DNA from: Argyresthia goedartella
Lineage: Eukaryota > Arthropoda > Insecta > Lepidoptera > Argyresthiidae
Length of the DNA stretch: 64,000 nt
Reading direction: 5' to 3'
Assembly (NCBI GenBank): GCA_949825045.1
Contig: OX463822.1
Coordinates: 2,733,001 to 2,797,000 of the forward strand
This document shows positions 1 through 11,944 of the stretch, one piece after another. The position numbers and the translations under genes are program-made. Numbering within the stretch: the first letter of the stretch is position 1; every line of letters begins with the position of its first letter. The notes under the pieces are model-generated. The model saw only the letters and a list, made by a program, of their open reading frames with translations, did no database searches and had not been told where the DNA came from.

Positions 1-524
1 CTGGGGCGTCCAAACTTTTTTAGCACCATGTTGGGGTCATTTGATCATCTTCCTGAAAGTTTCAGGGTGCGGAAATCAATAGTTTTTAAGATATGATTTT
101 TTGAAAATCTGAAAATACTTTGTAAAATGATCTAACGCAACGCAAATAATAGGTTTTTAATCTTGTCTGTGGTCAAAATACATTACCTACATTTCGTTGT
201 ACGCATATTTGAAAAGATGAGAATTCTCTAAAAAAAGGATGAAATGTGGAATCTTTTTTTAATAATACCTATTTTAATAAAAAATGTTCATTTAACTTGC
301 AATTTATGTTTGTTTATTTATTTTACGTCAATCAAAGTTAATTTAGTATTTCTTTCGTAAAATATCACTTTTGATAATAAAAAAGTTGTAATTTTTGTTT
401 AAAACGGAACGCATTTTGTTGGGGCGTTTTGCCGCGTTTTTGGTTGGGCGGCAAAGTAGTAGTCCCTTTTCTAGTAGTTTCGCGAATGTTCTATTTTCTT
501 GTTCTCTCGATATTTACAAGCAAA

Positions 525-905
525 AACAACTGGCTAGAGTAGGTTATTGTGGCTACTTTTCAATCGGTTTATAGGTTATGTTTGAACGTTGAAGAAGCTA
601 AACCGGAGCGGAGCGGAGCGGAGCGGAGCGCAGCGTATGCAAACAAAAACGATTGGCTAGAGTAGGTTATTGTGGCTATTTTTTAATCGGGTTATAGGTT
701 TTGTTAGAACGTTGAAGAAGCTAAACCGGAGCGGAGCGTATGCAAACAAAAACGACTGGCTAGAGTAGGTTATTGTGGCTACTTTTCAATCGGGTTATAG
801 GTTGTGTTAGAACGTTGAAGAAGCTAAACCGGAGCGGAGCGGAGCGCAGCGTATGCAAAGAAAAACGATTGGCTAGAGTAGGTTATTGTGGCTACTTTTC
901 ATGTA
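525..905. repeat. Minisatellite of about 103-122 bp units with GGAGC runs
   Basis: The block GGCTAGAGTAGGTTATTGTG recurs at about 531, 653, 756 and 877. Each unit also carries aagctaaacc followed by two to five GGAGC repeats, so unit length varies with the GGAGC copy number. No coding signal. Bases 1-525 upstream are AT-rich with nothing recognised. Confidence 0.8.
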
Positions 906-959
906 AATTTTGATGATAGCATTATGGAGTATTTGTGGAGGAGAAAGGTGTCGAGGCAG

Positions 960-1242
960 AAAAATGACCCTTTCGAAGAAAGCAACTAGGCATTTCCGTG
1001 CGGGGGGGGAGTAGAGGGGGGGGGGGCATCAACCCCTTCCCCCTCATCCCACTTAAAGATCAAGGTCAGTCTAAATTTTGTTGTATTTTAACAACATAAC
1101 CTAAAAACTTTAAATAATCATATCGCAGAAACTAGCCATTTCCGCGGGGGGGGAGTAGTAGGGGGGACATCTACCCCCCTCCCCCATCCCCCCCTCCCCC
1201 CCTCAGGGTCAACAAAAGTAGGTCATCCGCTAAAGTCCTTCC

Positions 1243-1284
<42 letters not shown>

Positions 1285-1290
1285 TATGTA
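960..1290. repeat. Duplicated G-rich/C-rich tracts and a TA microsatellite
   Basis: Two similar blocks (about 985-1050 and 1130-1200) each hold a long G run followed by C runs after a shared catttccg. A (TA)n run of about 40 bases follows at 1243-1282. Confidence 0.75.
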
Positions 1291-1494
1291 CAATGTTTAC
1301 TTCGGGGACTAAATGTATAGTGTAAGCATGCTTTGAGGACTTTTGTATAGTTTGGGGACAGGACTCGAAGTAATTACGTATACAACGGTTACAATGGGGT
1401 CAGAGAAATCTTTTATACAAAATTTTAGTAATCGTTTACATTGAGTCTCAAATTTTTATACGCTACTATTTATATGCTCTGCATGTTAGTGTGC

Positions 1495-2085
1495 ATTGTC
1501 CCCAAACTGTTTTATACTAAGAAGGTAGGTATATAAACGGAGGATTTTGCGCTGAAAGTTGGTGCACACGGTTTTCATGATTAACTCTAGATTTTTTTTT
1601 CTCCTCTTAGCATCTGGTTAGACATCAGACCACGGAACAAGAGGTCCCGGGTTCTATCCGCAGTCAGGCATGAACCGATGAAGGAAACATTGTGAGGAAA
1701 CCTACATAACAGATTTTTCTGCTACTTATATAAACCTACCCGACAGTGCCCGGTTGGGTATAGTGGGTTAATGATTCTCCCGAGCGGCGATGGGGTAGCC
1801 CCCTGTGCTGCTCAAAAAGAGAATCACAATGGCTAAATGTGGGTGCAAATGTGTGCCAGGGAAGTTAAAAGAATGCATCAGCTGCATGTCCTCCTGTGCA
1901 GTGCATGCCGTAAAACGCGACTGAAGGAAGCAGGGTGAGGTGTGCAATGTCCCCAAACTGTTTTTACGAAGAAGGTAGGTATATAAACGGAGGATTTTGC
2001 GCTGAAAGGTGCTACATACGGTTTTCATGATTAACTCTAGATATTTTTTTCTCCTCTTAGTGGTTAGACATCAGACCAAGAAACT
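1495..2085 (+). repeat. 140-bp direct repeats flanking a SINE
   Basis: Bases 1495-1635 and 1947-2080 are near copies (cccaaactgttttta, gtaggtatataaacggagg, ttttcatgattaactctaga). Between them lies the SINE at about 1636-1940. This suggests a duplication around the insertion. Confidence 0.65.
1640..1940 (+). mobile_element. tRNA-related SINE, composite
   Basis: It shares long blocks with 4395-4855: catgaaccg.tga, cgtgaggaaacc, gattctcccgagcgg, atggggtagccccctgt, and a 3' module agaatgcatcagctgcatgt. The two copies fix it as a dispersed repeat. The head resembles a tRNA B-box but is worn. Confidence 0.6.
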
Positions 2086-2334
2086 AGCCGTCTTACCACA
2101 AAAAACTTTAACCATTGTTTAACACATGATTATAAAAATCGTTACCACAAAACTGATTTTAGCGTCTTAGCAGGGATAGGCATGGCTTATATTATGTGAT
2201 CAATTTAGGCAACCGAGAAACTTGTTTAGTGAGGGTCTTGTTTGTCAAGATGGCGGAATTATTGACCAGATGTTCTGCTGTGTTGGTTTTGTTTACGAAA
2301 AGCGGTTTTTACTCCATTAAAGTCCAAGTTTTAT

Positions 2335-2480
2335 CGTGAGGAAACCTTCATATCTCCATAGGACATCGTGGGGAAACCACCTTAGTGGCTGCGATGGGCT
2401 ATCCCCCTGTCATGCAAAATGGACTTAATTATCTAAAAGTGGGCACAACTGTGCCTCTGCCACCCCGTATCGAAAAAGCA
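2335..2480 (+). mobile_element. Partial SINE copy
   Basis: Matches the 37370-37625 element in reverse (cgtgaggaaaccttcat, gcgatgggctagccccctgt, gcaaaatgga, ccaccccgtat). The head is missing. Confidence 0.55.
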
Positions 2481-2489
2481 TAAAGCTAT

Positions 2490-3550
2490 ATATCATCCAA
2501 TGATGAAATTTATGGTGGGCTACTGGGAGACAGTGTATACGTCGCGCGACACGTTATGAGCGGTGGCCTTGAATGCGCAGTAGTCACTTTTCAATAGCTG
2601 TACATATGCGCAGTAATTCCTGCTAACGTCGCCCAGCGCTCTTAACTTACTTATACTATGGGATGAAATTTGTACATCTGCTACCGGTGTGCCAATCAAC
2701 TATAAAAACCATACTAGCCGCAAGCCACAGCAATCTTGGGAGAAGTTTCATCTGCCTGAGATCTACTCAACCATCCAGGGCGGTCGCTCAAGCTGGAGTT
2801 GGTGCAGGAGTTAGGCCAGTTTGTGAAGGAGATAAGCCGGCTTTCACTATGGGATGTAATGAATTATGTATTAAGATGCAGGCAGATACACGAAGACAGT
2901 GGCGCCGGTGCCAGTGAGACTGGTAGCCAGTACTGGCCTCATGTCAATCTAGCTAGACGGGACCCCAGCACTCGCAGACAGCGCTGGATTGGCTTGATTT
3001 TATAAGGCCAATACAAGGTTTTTACAAGGCCAACACCAAGCCAGCCAGCACTGGCCTTGGGTAAAACAAGCTTAACATGTCAAGTTGTGAAATAAATATT
3101 GCTTGCCAGTCTTTCTAGTGCCCGTTCAGCAATATTTAGTTTACATCTTGAGAAGTAATTTATATTAGATTATATCCCATAGTGAAAAGCTGGCTTTATT
3201 CATTAAGGACCCCTGGAATGAAAGGAAATAGAGCGAAGCAGTAATAACAGCACATTTTGATATCAACATTTTTAATTTGTTTATTAACAATTTCATTAAT
3301 ATCGCCAATTCCTTGAAAGATTTTCTATCTCCATTATTAATGTTTCTATCTGAGGGATTAATGTTTACACCACAATTCATGTTCATCTTCTATCACATTT
3401 GTGGGTTTTTATTTCCATATTTGATTCAAGTATGTATGACGGCTTTGCTGGTGCTGAAAAGACAAGATTTCAATTAAATTATACCAAAATGCTAAGGTAG
3501 AGGTGGATGAAACACTTGGTTAGAGGGGATGACGGACAGTGGACCGTAGC
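2490..3550. other. No gene recognised
   Basis: Short frames here lack homology, splice context or codon structure I can defend. Probably old repeat sequence. Confidence 0.5.
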
Positions 3551-3559
3551 GATAGAAAA

Positions 3560-4385
3560 TACAAGGGGAAAGATAGGGCCATCCAGTGGGCATTGTCCGA
3601 CGATATTATCAAGTCAACATCTCTCTGCATGCATTTGGCAAAGAACTTTGGAGACTGGCGCGATAGAAGAGACTTGTCTTTGATCGACTTGACTCACTAA
3701 CCAAGAGGCCTATGCCCAGAAGTGGTTTGATGTGTGGTGAAAACGATTATGAAGATTTCTTACCTTTTCTGTTTCGAAATCCTGGAAAATTAGGTGTTGT
3801 TTTGTTGATCGTCATCACTACCCAGGGTAAGTGCAGGGCGGGCAGTATGATCCAAGAATTTCCTTTCCTGAGCAAGGGATAAATAATAATATCCCGAACC
3901 AAAACAAACAAAAATTGTCTGACGGACTATCAGTGACAGTTCCGTGTGTCGTTCCGTTCCGTTTCGCTGCTTATTTTTTAGTCGTGTTTGATAAAAGTAC
4001 TAAAGTGAACGGTTTTTCTACACAAAAATAAGGATTTACCACTACTTTACCTAACCATGTTCTATTACTAAGTTAGGAATTACATTAAGCATACAATTTT
4101 CCATCAAATTATGTATTCATTCTTATGTTATTCGCGTAAAATGAAACTATGAACGTTTTTATAAATATTTTTTCATATTGTGTTGTACGGCCCTGGAAAT
4201 TCAGTCCTTTGAGGCTAGTTGATGAACGAACGAAATCAACTGAATGATCTAGCCGTTTTTTAGTAAGATGCTCACTAAACACTTTTTTGTGGTAACGAAA
4301 TTTAGAAGCTTGCTAACCATTTGTTTACTGATAGATGATGATTTTGCTAAACAAGTGATCATACTGTGTTTTTATTATTTTTTGT
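3560..4385 (+). repeat. Dispersed repeat with a LINE 3' remnant, copy 1
   Basis: Aligns throughout with 11945-12720. The first 180 bases (gccatccag.gggcat, gattggcg.gatagaagagacttg, gactcac.aacc.agagg, gggttgatgtgtg) read like the decayed C-terminal end of an RTE LINE. The remaining 600 bases are unexplained but co-duplicated. Confidence 0.65.
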
Positions 4386-4389
4386 AGTA

Positions 4390-4855
4390 AGACGGTAGAG
4401 GTCCCGGGGTCTACCCCAGACAGGCATGAACCGGTGAAAGAAACATCGTGAGGAAACCTGCATAACAGATTTTTCTGCTATGTACAACTAGCCGACAGTG
4501 GCCGGTTGGGTTACCCCAGACCACCATACCCAACTTGGGTATGATGGGTTAATGATTCTCCCGAGCGGCCATGGGGTAGCCCCCTGTTCCGCACAAAAAG
4601 AGAATCACAATGGTTAAATGTGCGTGCAAATGTGTGCCTCTCTCTGCTGGCTGAAACGTGAAATTTTATGAACAACTAACATACCTACACACCTATCTAA
4701 TCAAGTAGAAAATGAACTACAATACAAAGGTAAGTTGTAACTATAAAAACGTTCCCGTGCTGGTCAGGGACGTTAAAAGAATGCATCAGCTGCATGTCCT
4801 CCTGTGCAGTGCATGCCGTAAAAGGCGACTGAGAGAGGCAGGGAGAGCTGGATCG
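4390..4855 (+). mobile_element. tRNA-related SINE with 3' module, second copy
   Basis: Same blocks as 1640-1940. Here an extra 120 bases (about 4650-4765) separate the SINE body from the agaatgcatcagctgcatgt module, so the two modules can be apart. Confidence 0.6.
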
Positions 4856-5054
4856 GTTAGTCGATGAGCTAGCAACTTGTCACTAATAGTTCCTTTATAC
4901 ACTTAATAATATTTCATTTTTACACTTGGCCCTTAAACACTGCTTAACATGGCTTAACATTGCTGTAGGGTCGCTTATGTGATCCTGCAGCTCTGGCTAC
5001 CCCTTATGGGAATAATGCTATGAGTATATAAGATAATTAAGTTGTCTCAGCGCA

Positions 5055-5340
5055 ATTTATACCTAACGAAAACGAGTCGCGCGACTTAAATGGCAATGGG
5101 CTGGACACATCTGTCGCAGAAATGACGAAAGATGGAGCTCTAAAGTTTTGCTCTGGAGACCCCGCACAGGAAAAAGAAGCGTTGGAAGACCTGCGACACG
5201 GTGGTCCAAAGACATAAAGATCACGGCCGGCCTATCCTGGACGAGAATGGCTGCGGACCGCACAAGATGGAGGACAACTGGGGAGGCATATGTCCAACGG
5301 TGGACGGTGAAATGCTGATGAAGAAGAAGAAGAAGAATTT
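5055..5340 (+). pseudogene. RTE-type LINE, C-terminal end of reverse transcriptase ORF and tail
   Basis: In one open frame from about 5085 to the TGA near 5314 the translation shows WQWAGHICRRNDERW, then GRPATRWSKDIK, AGLSWTRMAADRTRW and GEAYVQRW, the order typical of RTE/BovB ORF ends. It is followed by a (GAA)n tail at 5318-5337. A 5'-truncated insertion. Confidence 0.8.
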
Positions 5341-6230
5341 ATACCTACTTTATTGCGGTTCCTTATTGGCTTAAAAATTTAGTGATTTCACTTACTCAAA
5401 CTGAACCTACTAGAAAAACCACCAGCCACTAAAATCAATATTTCTCCGCTAAAAGGGGGTCGAAACTACCACCAGGTTGAAAATCCACGAAGTTGGCAAC
5501 ACTGCATCTGGCACGCGAGCTAGCTACCCATGGCCTTCAAAGTATGCTTTGTGGCAGTCAAAGCATTTTCTGAGGACTTTCAAAACAGACAGAGATAGGA
5601 AATAAGGTCAAATAAGTTTAAATAGACGAGTGTGAGACAGTACAAGTAGGTACATAGTTACTAGATTTTAGTTTTAGTGGATAATTCCTAGTTTTATCCG
5701 TACTGATCCAAAAGCAACACCAGCGTGGATTCTCCTGATGCATAGGTACATAAGACTCGTGGGTAACGTAAGACTCACACTCATTTACCTATCCCCGTCG
5801 AACAAATGCTCGCAAGTGAAAAATATACATGTGTTGGGTCTACCTATATCTTGTGATCGGAATTATGTATCATCAGCCGCATCAGTCAAATCTGAGCATA
5901 TCCAATTACAACAAGTGTACCAAGTTTCAACTAAATCGGTCCAGTACATACTGAGCAAATGGACTGTGACAGATAGACAGACAGACGCACGAGTGATAGA
6001 TCCTATAAGGTTTTCTCCTTTTGAGATATGAAACCCCAAAAATAATCCCGTGGCAGCCTAAGCCGTGTCGCGCCTGCCTGCAAGCGATATTAGCGCCAAG
6101 GGTTGTGTACTCAAACATTTTTGTCGTTTGCTATCATAAATGATTCTCGGTGACTGTTATTTAGAATGAAGTAAAAAAAATCTCAGAACATCGAACCTTT
6201 CTGGTATACCTAGAACCTGGGGTTGAAATT
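5340..6230. repeat. Unresolved repeats
   Basis: Around 5900-6050 there is aagtttcaactaaatcggt, then cagatagacagacagacgc and a cc-ttttgagatatga end, a combination I associate with common lepidopteran dispersed repeats. No gene seen. Confidence 0.4.
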
Positions 6231-6435
6231 CCCTAAAATTAAACTTTTTCTGTGTACACCTATATGAAATTGTCCATCGGTAGAGAATTTAATTACAAAC
6301 AACAAATGTTTTTGAAATAATGTCGTAAATAGTATAGCATTTCTGAGAAAGTTCAGTTTGAATATGTAATTTAGTCATTTGTTAACACTATTAAATGTTT
6401 TATAGGTGTGTACACGAAAAAGCGAAATTTTAGGG
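6231..6435. mobile_element. 205-bp MITE with about 35-bp imperfect terminal inverted repeats
   Basis: The left end CCCTAAAATTAAACTTTTTC and the following GTGTACACCTAT match the reverse complement of the right end at about 6400-6435 with a few mismatches. AT-rich centre, no coding. Target duplication not clear. Confidence 0.65.
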
Positions 6436-7225
6436 TACGCAAGTATCCCAGTATGCCAACCAGGCACCATACAAAAATGTTCGATGTTCATGGCTAGTTA
6501 GTTAGTCTTCACCTTTCCCTTTGCCTAGGTACCTAGTAATCCAGTCATTAGAAGTTTTTGCCCTACAAAAGGTGGAGTAGAAGAAATTTAAATTTGTATC
6601 GCTTAAGTAGAGGCTATCCATGAAAAATTTAAGTTTTCGGCCAAAGTTTTTTCTTTTTTAAATAATGCTTCAACGGTTGACTTTATTACAATAATGTCTA
6701 TGAGAAGAATAAAGATGAAAAAATTACAAAAATTTTTTCATTTGTATAACCCTCTTGTGAGGGGAGGGGGGGAAAGTGGGGTTCTCCCGCGCCTCATACA
6801 AAACATTCTAGCTGACCTAGTTTTATTACTAAGTCATGCTGGCTATCGTTCTTTTATAAATAATGAATGTTGATTTAATTTCTGATGTCAAAATGTCACC
6901 TTTTTGTACAAAAATTTGGTATAGCCTTAAAAAATAGAAAAATCGTAACTTTGATTTTGTCTTCTATGGCCTATTAACTAAAATAAAAAATCAATTTGGG
7001 ATTGTGAAAAATCTAAGAAGTAAGCCTGTTAATTCATACTACTTTTATACATATTTGCTCTCAGGAATTCTTCAGAAAAAGAACGAAAAGCGTTCGTGGC
7101 ATTACCATCAGGTGCACTGATGAGTTTGTTAGTAGTATAAACTCTACTAAACACAAACCTAGGGTGTAACCCCCTTTTTGTAACAACCTACTTATATAAG
7201 TCATGCTGAATTTATCACCCTAAAA
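6436..7225. other. No gene recognised
   Basis: AT-rich, without ORFs or repeats that I could match inside the window. Confidence 0.45.
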
Positions 7226-8500
7226 CCATCTCAAGTCCCAAATCATGCCTTGTATGTACATACATATCTCCCGAAAAGAAAGCATAGATTGAGCACATGT
7301 TTAAAGTTATAGCATAGTTTGAGGACATTTACGGAGAAGTCCAGAAATAATCTGCCAGCATGCTAGGAGTCCATTTCCTTTGACATCCAATCTTCATGAA
7401 ATCTCTCCCCATGTTCATCACTGACTGCACCTAAATTGGAGGAAAATAAATTCAACTGTAAATGTAGAAAATGTATTTTCAGGGACATACCTACTTACTA
7501 CCTACATCCTTATACCATTAAAGGCTTTGTTATTGGCGATGTGTAGTCATTATCTTCGAGACCGATGTAGTCAGAAGCAAAATTACCATCATGACGTTCT
7601 AAGCCACCAATGCCCCATTCAGCTCGAACATTCTTGCAATTTCTCTACTTTTATTCGTTCCAACTCTGTGGTCGGCATTTGAGGGCGGTGTCGCCAACGT
7701 TTTTATCTGGCAAATTACCCGAAAATTATCCAACCCTACGTTAGCGCCTCGGCACGGGTAGATTTCACGAATTTTTGTGTCACACGAATGAGACAATCTA
7801 AAAGTCGTGTATTTCGTGTGACGTGACATCGACCCCCATACTCTCGTGTCGATAACATTGTTTCGCAGTATTTCGTCGATTATTATAAAATCGATCATAT
7901 CTATTTAAGGAAACTGTAGGTCTATAATTCTTATTACCCTATATTGTAACATTGTATTATATAAGATACTGTTTGTTTCTAAATAAAGATAAATAAAGAT
8001 AAATAATCCTTTCTTGCTGTTTCTGCCAAGTATACATGTGAATCTTTTTGTGACAGAACAAAGTGTTTGTCATAGAAAGATTATTTTCCAGACACTCTTC
8101 GGGAAGACTTAAGCCATTCTCGTTCACGTGTTCATCACCAAACTTATCCAACACTTGATCATATCCATCTCGCTGCACTCCTACCCATGTATTAAAATGC
8201 CCCAGCATTATAATTATAACGTTCGCTTCGCACTTCAACAACACTTCTCGCAAATTTTCCCAAAACTCCTCGAACCGTTTTCAGTAGACCCATATCCGGG
8301 GCATACACGCCTACCACAAATAGTCGTATAAGCCCCACCCTGAGTCTTATCCAGAGGAATCTTGGATCTACATATATATACTCACTAACACACTGCGACA
8401 TACGTTGCTAGAGGACAATTCCTATCTTTAAATTTCCTACCTCGACCTCTGTAACCCCAGACCAGGCTGTAAAGTCAAGTCTCAAGTACCAATAAAGTCA
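7226..8500 (-). repeat. Tandem duplication unit 1 with RTE endonuclease remnant
   Basis: Collinear with 8505-9700 (acatttacggagaagtccag, tgctaggagtccatttcctt, ggcgatgtcgcc-like blocks, then the endonuclease remnant at about 8010-8460). A 110-bp insertion at about 7897-8008 ends in (AATAAAGAT)n, like a LINE 3' tail, and is absent from unit 2. The endonuclease frame is broken. Confidence 0.75.
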
Positions 8501-8504
8501 CCAA

Positions 8505-9760
8505 AAATATCAAGTCCCTATCTATATACACATCTCCCGAAAACAAAGCATAGTTAGAGGACATGTTGAATGTTATAGCATAGATTGAGGACATTTACGG
8601 AGAAGTCCAGAAATAGACTGCCATGCCAATATGCTAGGAGTCCATTTCCTTTGATATTGTTTCTCCATAGACGATACAATCTTCATGAAACCTCCCTATG
8701 TACATCACTGACTGACCCTAAATTGGGGGAAAATAAATTTAAGTGTAAATGTAGAAAATGCATTTTCAAGGACATACTTACTACCTACACCCTTAAACCA
8801 TTAAAGGCTCTGTTGTTGGCGCTGTGTAATCATTATTTTCGAGATCAATGTGGTCAGAAGCAAAATCACCAAAATGACGTTCTAAGCTACGACTGCCCCG
8901 TTCAGTTCGAACATTCTTATCGCAATTTCTCTACTTTTTTTCGTTCCAACTTTGTTTTCCGCATATGAGGGCGATGTCGCCAACGTTTGAACCGAACATT
9001 TATCTGGAAAAATTACCAGAAAATAATCCAACCCTATGTTAGCGCCTCGCCATGGGTCGTTTTCACGAATTTTTGTGGCACACTAATGAGACAATCTAAA
9101 AATACATGTATTTTGTGTACAGTCATTTATTTGAGACGAATATCTCATTCGTGTGACGTAAAATTGACCCCGAATACTCACGTGTCGACAACTTTGTTTC
9201 TCAGTCTTTCGTCAACTATTACAAAATCGATCATGCTCTTGCTGTTTCTGCCATTCCAGTGTACCTGTGAATCTTTTTGTAACAAAACAAAGTGTTTGTC
9301 ACAGAAAGATTATTTTCCAGACACACTTCGAAAAGTCCTAAGTCGTTTACTCGTTTATTACCAAACTTACCCAAGACTTGATCATATCCATCTCGCTGCA
9401 CTCCTACCCATGTATTAAAATCCCCTCGCATTATAATCCTCTCGTTTGCTTCGCACTTCAACAACACTTCTCGCAAATTTTCCCAAAACTCCTCTCGAAC
9501 CGTTTTCAGTAGACCCATATCCGGGGCATACACGCCTACCACAAATTGTCGTATGAGCCCCACCCTGAGTCTTATCCAGAGGAGTCTTGAATCTACACAT
9601 TCATACTCACCAACACATTGCGACATACGTTGGGAGAGGACAATGCCTACCTCTTTACATCCTACCTCGGCCTCTGTAACCCCAGACCAGAAGGCTGTTA
9701 AGGAGCCATGGATTGTTGTTACTGACCCTTTCCTTTTAGTCTTGTTCATACAAGACACAT
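8505..9760 (-). repeat. Tandem duplication unit 2 with RTE endonuclease remnant
   Basis: Second copy of the 1.2-kb unit. It lacks the insertion of unit 1, so duplication predates that insertion or the copies were repaired separately. It carries the longer endonuclease frame at 9231-9758. Confidence 0.75.
9231..9758 (-). pseudogene. RTE-type LINE endonuclease domain fragment
   Basis: The 175-codon frame holds an exonuclease-endonuclease-phosphatase pattern: VVGVYAPDMGLLKTV, then RIIMRGDFNTWVG (the GDFN metal/DNA-binding motif), and a following DNGLFEVCLENNLSVTNTLF-like segment with a short deletion. No RT domain follows, so the element was internally deleted before it was duplicated. Inactive. 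Confidence 0.8.
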
Positions 9761-10057
9761 CTATTCACTTTATATCCATCATCTCACACACTTCATCAAT
9801 CTTTTCATCCATCGCCCTCCACATATTCCACGTAGCAAAACGGGGGTGCCCAAATCCCACTTTTCACACACTTTTAGGTATACTCCGTAAATGTTCTCAA
9901 ACTATACGTAGGTATCTAAGGTATTATGCAAAAATGTGATAATTTTTGGTCTTGATTCCCTATATAAAACAGATTACAATTAACATGAAGAAAAGGTTCC
10001 TTCTTCTCCCCCAGTGGCTCACTGATATAATGAAGAGAAAGTCATTTTATCCTGTTT

Positions 10058-10555
10058 ATCTACACACGTATCATAAACCTTCTTTACTGCGTTCAAAAAC
10101 CGCACGTTACGATCAGCATTATGTTAAACTACTTGGTAAAAACTCGTTTCGTAACTGGAAAACTACACATAATGGTCATTATGTGTAGTTTTTCTACATA
10201 TAATGACATTCAAATTTCGAACGCCGACGCCCACCCGCGTGCCGTCCCTAGTTTGTCTGTGAAGTTGGTTCTGACATTCAAATTTCGAACGCCGACGCCC
10301 GTCTGCGTGAAGTTGGTACTAAAGAACAAGCTAAACAATTGCAGAACCACAATGCCGGTCAAAACTGCGGTTCCTGAACACATCAAAGAGAGCTTATGAT
10401 ATGTGTGTAGATAAACTAGTGTATGTAACTGTACATAATTAGGCATTAAAACTCTCGAGTGATATTATTATGAAAGTCGCCTTCGGCTCGTTTCATAAAC
10501 CCACTCTCGAGTTTTAATGCCCTCCATTATGCAGCAGTCACAAAAACTACTATTA
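10058..10555. repeat. 497-bp tandem duplication, unit 1
   Basis: Near-identical to the next unit (start tacacacgtatcataaacc). It contains a perfect hairpin at 10159-10192 and a second inverted pair, GGCATTAAAACTC at 10442 with its complement ending at 10521. A 92-codon frame is open in both units but looks incidental, because it runs through two internal copies of attcaaatttcgaacgccga. Confidence 0.8.
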
Positions 10556-11020
10556 TCTACACACGTATCATAAACCCTCTTTACTGCGTTCAAAAACCGC
10601 ACGTTAGGATCAGCATTATGTTAAACTACTTGGTAAAAACTCGTTTCGTATCTGGAAAACTACACATAATGGTCATTATGTGTAGTTTTTCTACATATAA
10701 TGACATTCAAATTTCGAACGCCGACGCTCACCCGCGTGCCTTCCCTAGTTTGTCTGTGAAGTTGGTACTGACATTCAAATTTCGAACGCCGACGCCCGTC
10801 TGCGTGAAGTTGGTACTACAGAACAAGCTAAACAATTGCAGAACCACAATGCCGGTCAAACATGCGGTTCCTGAACACATCAAAGAGAGCTTATGATATG
10901 TGTGTAGTTAAACTAGTGTATGTAACTGTACATAATTAGGCATTAAAACTCTCGAGTGATATTATTATGAAACTCGAGTTTTAATGCCCCCCATTATGCA
11001 GCAGTCACATAAACTACTAT
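10556..11020. repeat. 497-bp tandem duplication, unit 2
   Basis: Same order of blocks as unit 1, with the perfect hairpin at 10656-10689. The second inverted pair is shortened by loss of about 40 bases of its loop. A decayed inverted relative occurs at 29650-29760. Confidence 0.8.
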
Positions 11021-11597
11021 TATGTTACATATATTAAAATTTTCCATTTTATCAAATCCATTTTAATTAAATATTGGCCATTATGATAGAAATGGCCTTT
11101 ATGCAAATACTACGGCAGATAAACGTATTTGATTTCAACATGCAGGGTGTTGATTTATTTATCTGACTTCATCTCGGAACTAATCAATCATGCTCATGAG
11201 TCAAGATCACTTCAAGTCTAGAATATATGAGTTTTAGAGCATTTACGGAAAATTATTCGGAATTCGACAATTTATAAGTACGTAGGTAAGAGCCGAATTG
11301 CGTCACCTATTTGATTTACTTCCTAAATGTATATTTTGAGGTCTTGTCTCCGTATTAAACGCTACATTCATAAAAATGCACGTGTGTGTGTGTCTAAATT
11401 TACCCACTGTTTAATTTAAGGACATGGACTTCGAAACATGCGCTGTGTCTCTAAAGTTTCGAAACATACTTTGTATACTAAAAGTGTAATAACTTGCGTA
11501 AATGGTTCATATAAATAAAAATTTCTGCATCCCCCAACTCGGGGGTTGGCAGGCTTTCAATTTATCCCCCCAAATTATCAAGTCCCAAATCATGCCT

Positions 11598-11600
<3 letters not shown>
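11020..11600. other. No gene recognised
   Basis: AT-rich. The block tcaagtcccaaatcatgcct at 11579 also occurs at 7232 upstream of the tandem duplication, so the end of this stretch is repetitive. Confidence 0.4.

Positions 11601-11656
<56 letters not shown>
11601..11656. repeat. AT microsatellite
   Basis: About 27 AT dinucleotides directly abutting the SINE at 11657. Confidence 0.9.
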
Positions 11657-11659
<3 letters not shown>

Positions 11660-11915
11660 CCCGAATGGCCGGGTTGGCAGTGACCCTGCCTACGAAGCCA
11701 AGGGTCCCGGGTTCGAGTCCCGGTGGTGGCAAATATTTGTTTGATGAGAACGGATGTCTGTACCCTTGTCATGGTTGTTTATCTATTTAAGTATAATATT
11801 TATCTATATAAGTATGTGTATCGTTGTCTAGTACCCAAGATACAGGGAACCCTGGTTTGGGAATAGATCAATGTGTGTAAATATTGTCCAAGGCATTATT
11901 ATTATTTATTATAAA
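11657..11915 (+). mobile_element. tRNA-derived SINE, family A, near full length
   Basis: Head cgacccgaatggccgggttg with the B-box GGTTCGAGTCC, body tttgatgagaacgg.tgt, cgttgtctagtacccaagat and gatcaatgtgtgtaaata, ending in (ATT)n. Other copies: 22164-22395 (+), 28797-29043 (-) and a stub near 38760. The tRNA-like head implies an internal RNA polymerase III promoter. Confidence 0.85.
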
Positions 11916-11944
11916 AAAAAACATAAGAGATGTACATGAGGAAA

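Noticed and set aside
10121..10896. A 92-codon frame conserved in two tandem copies
   Set aside because: The units are near-identical duplicates, so conservation shows only recent duplication. The frame runs through internal repeats.
11690..11732. tRNA-like B-boxes at several SINE sites as functional tRNA genes
   Set aside because: They recur with the same non-tRNA body, so they are SINE promoters.
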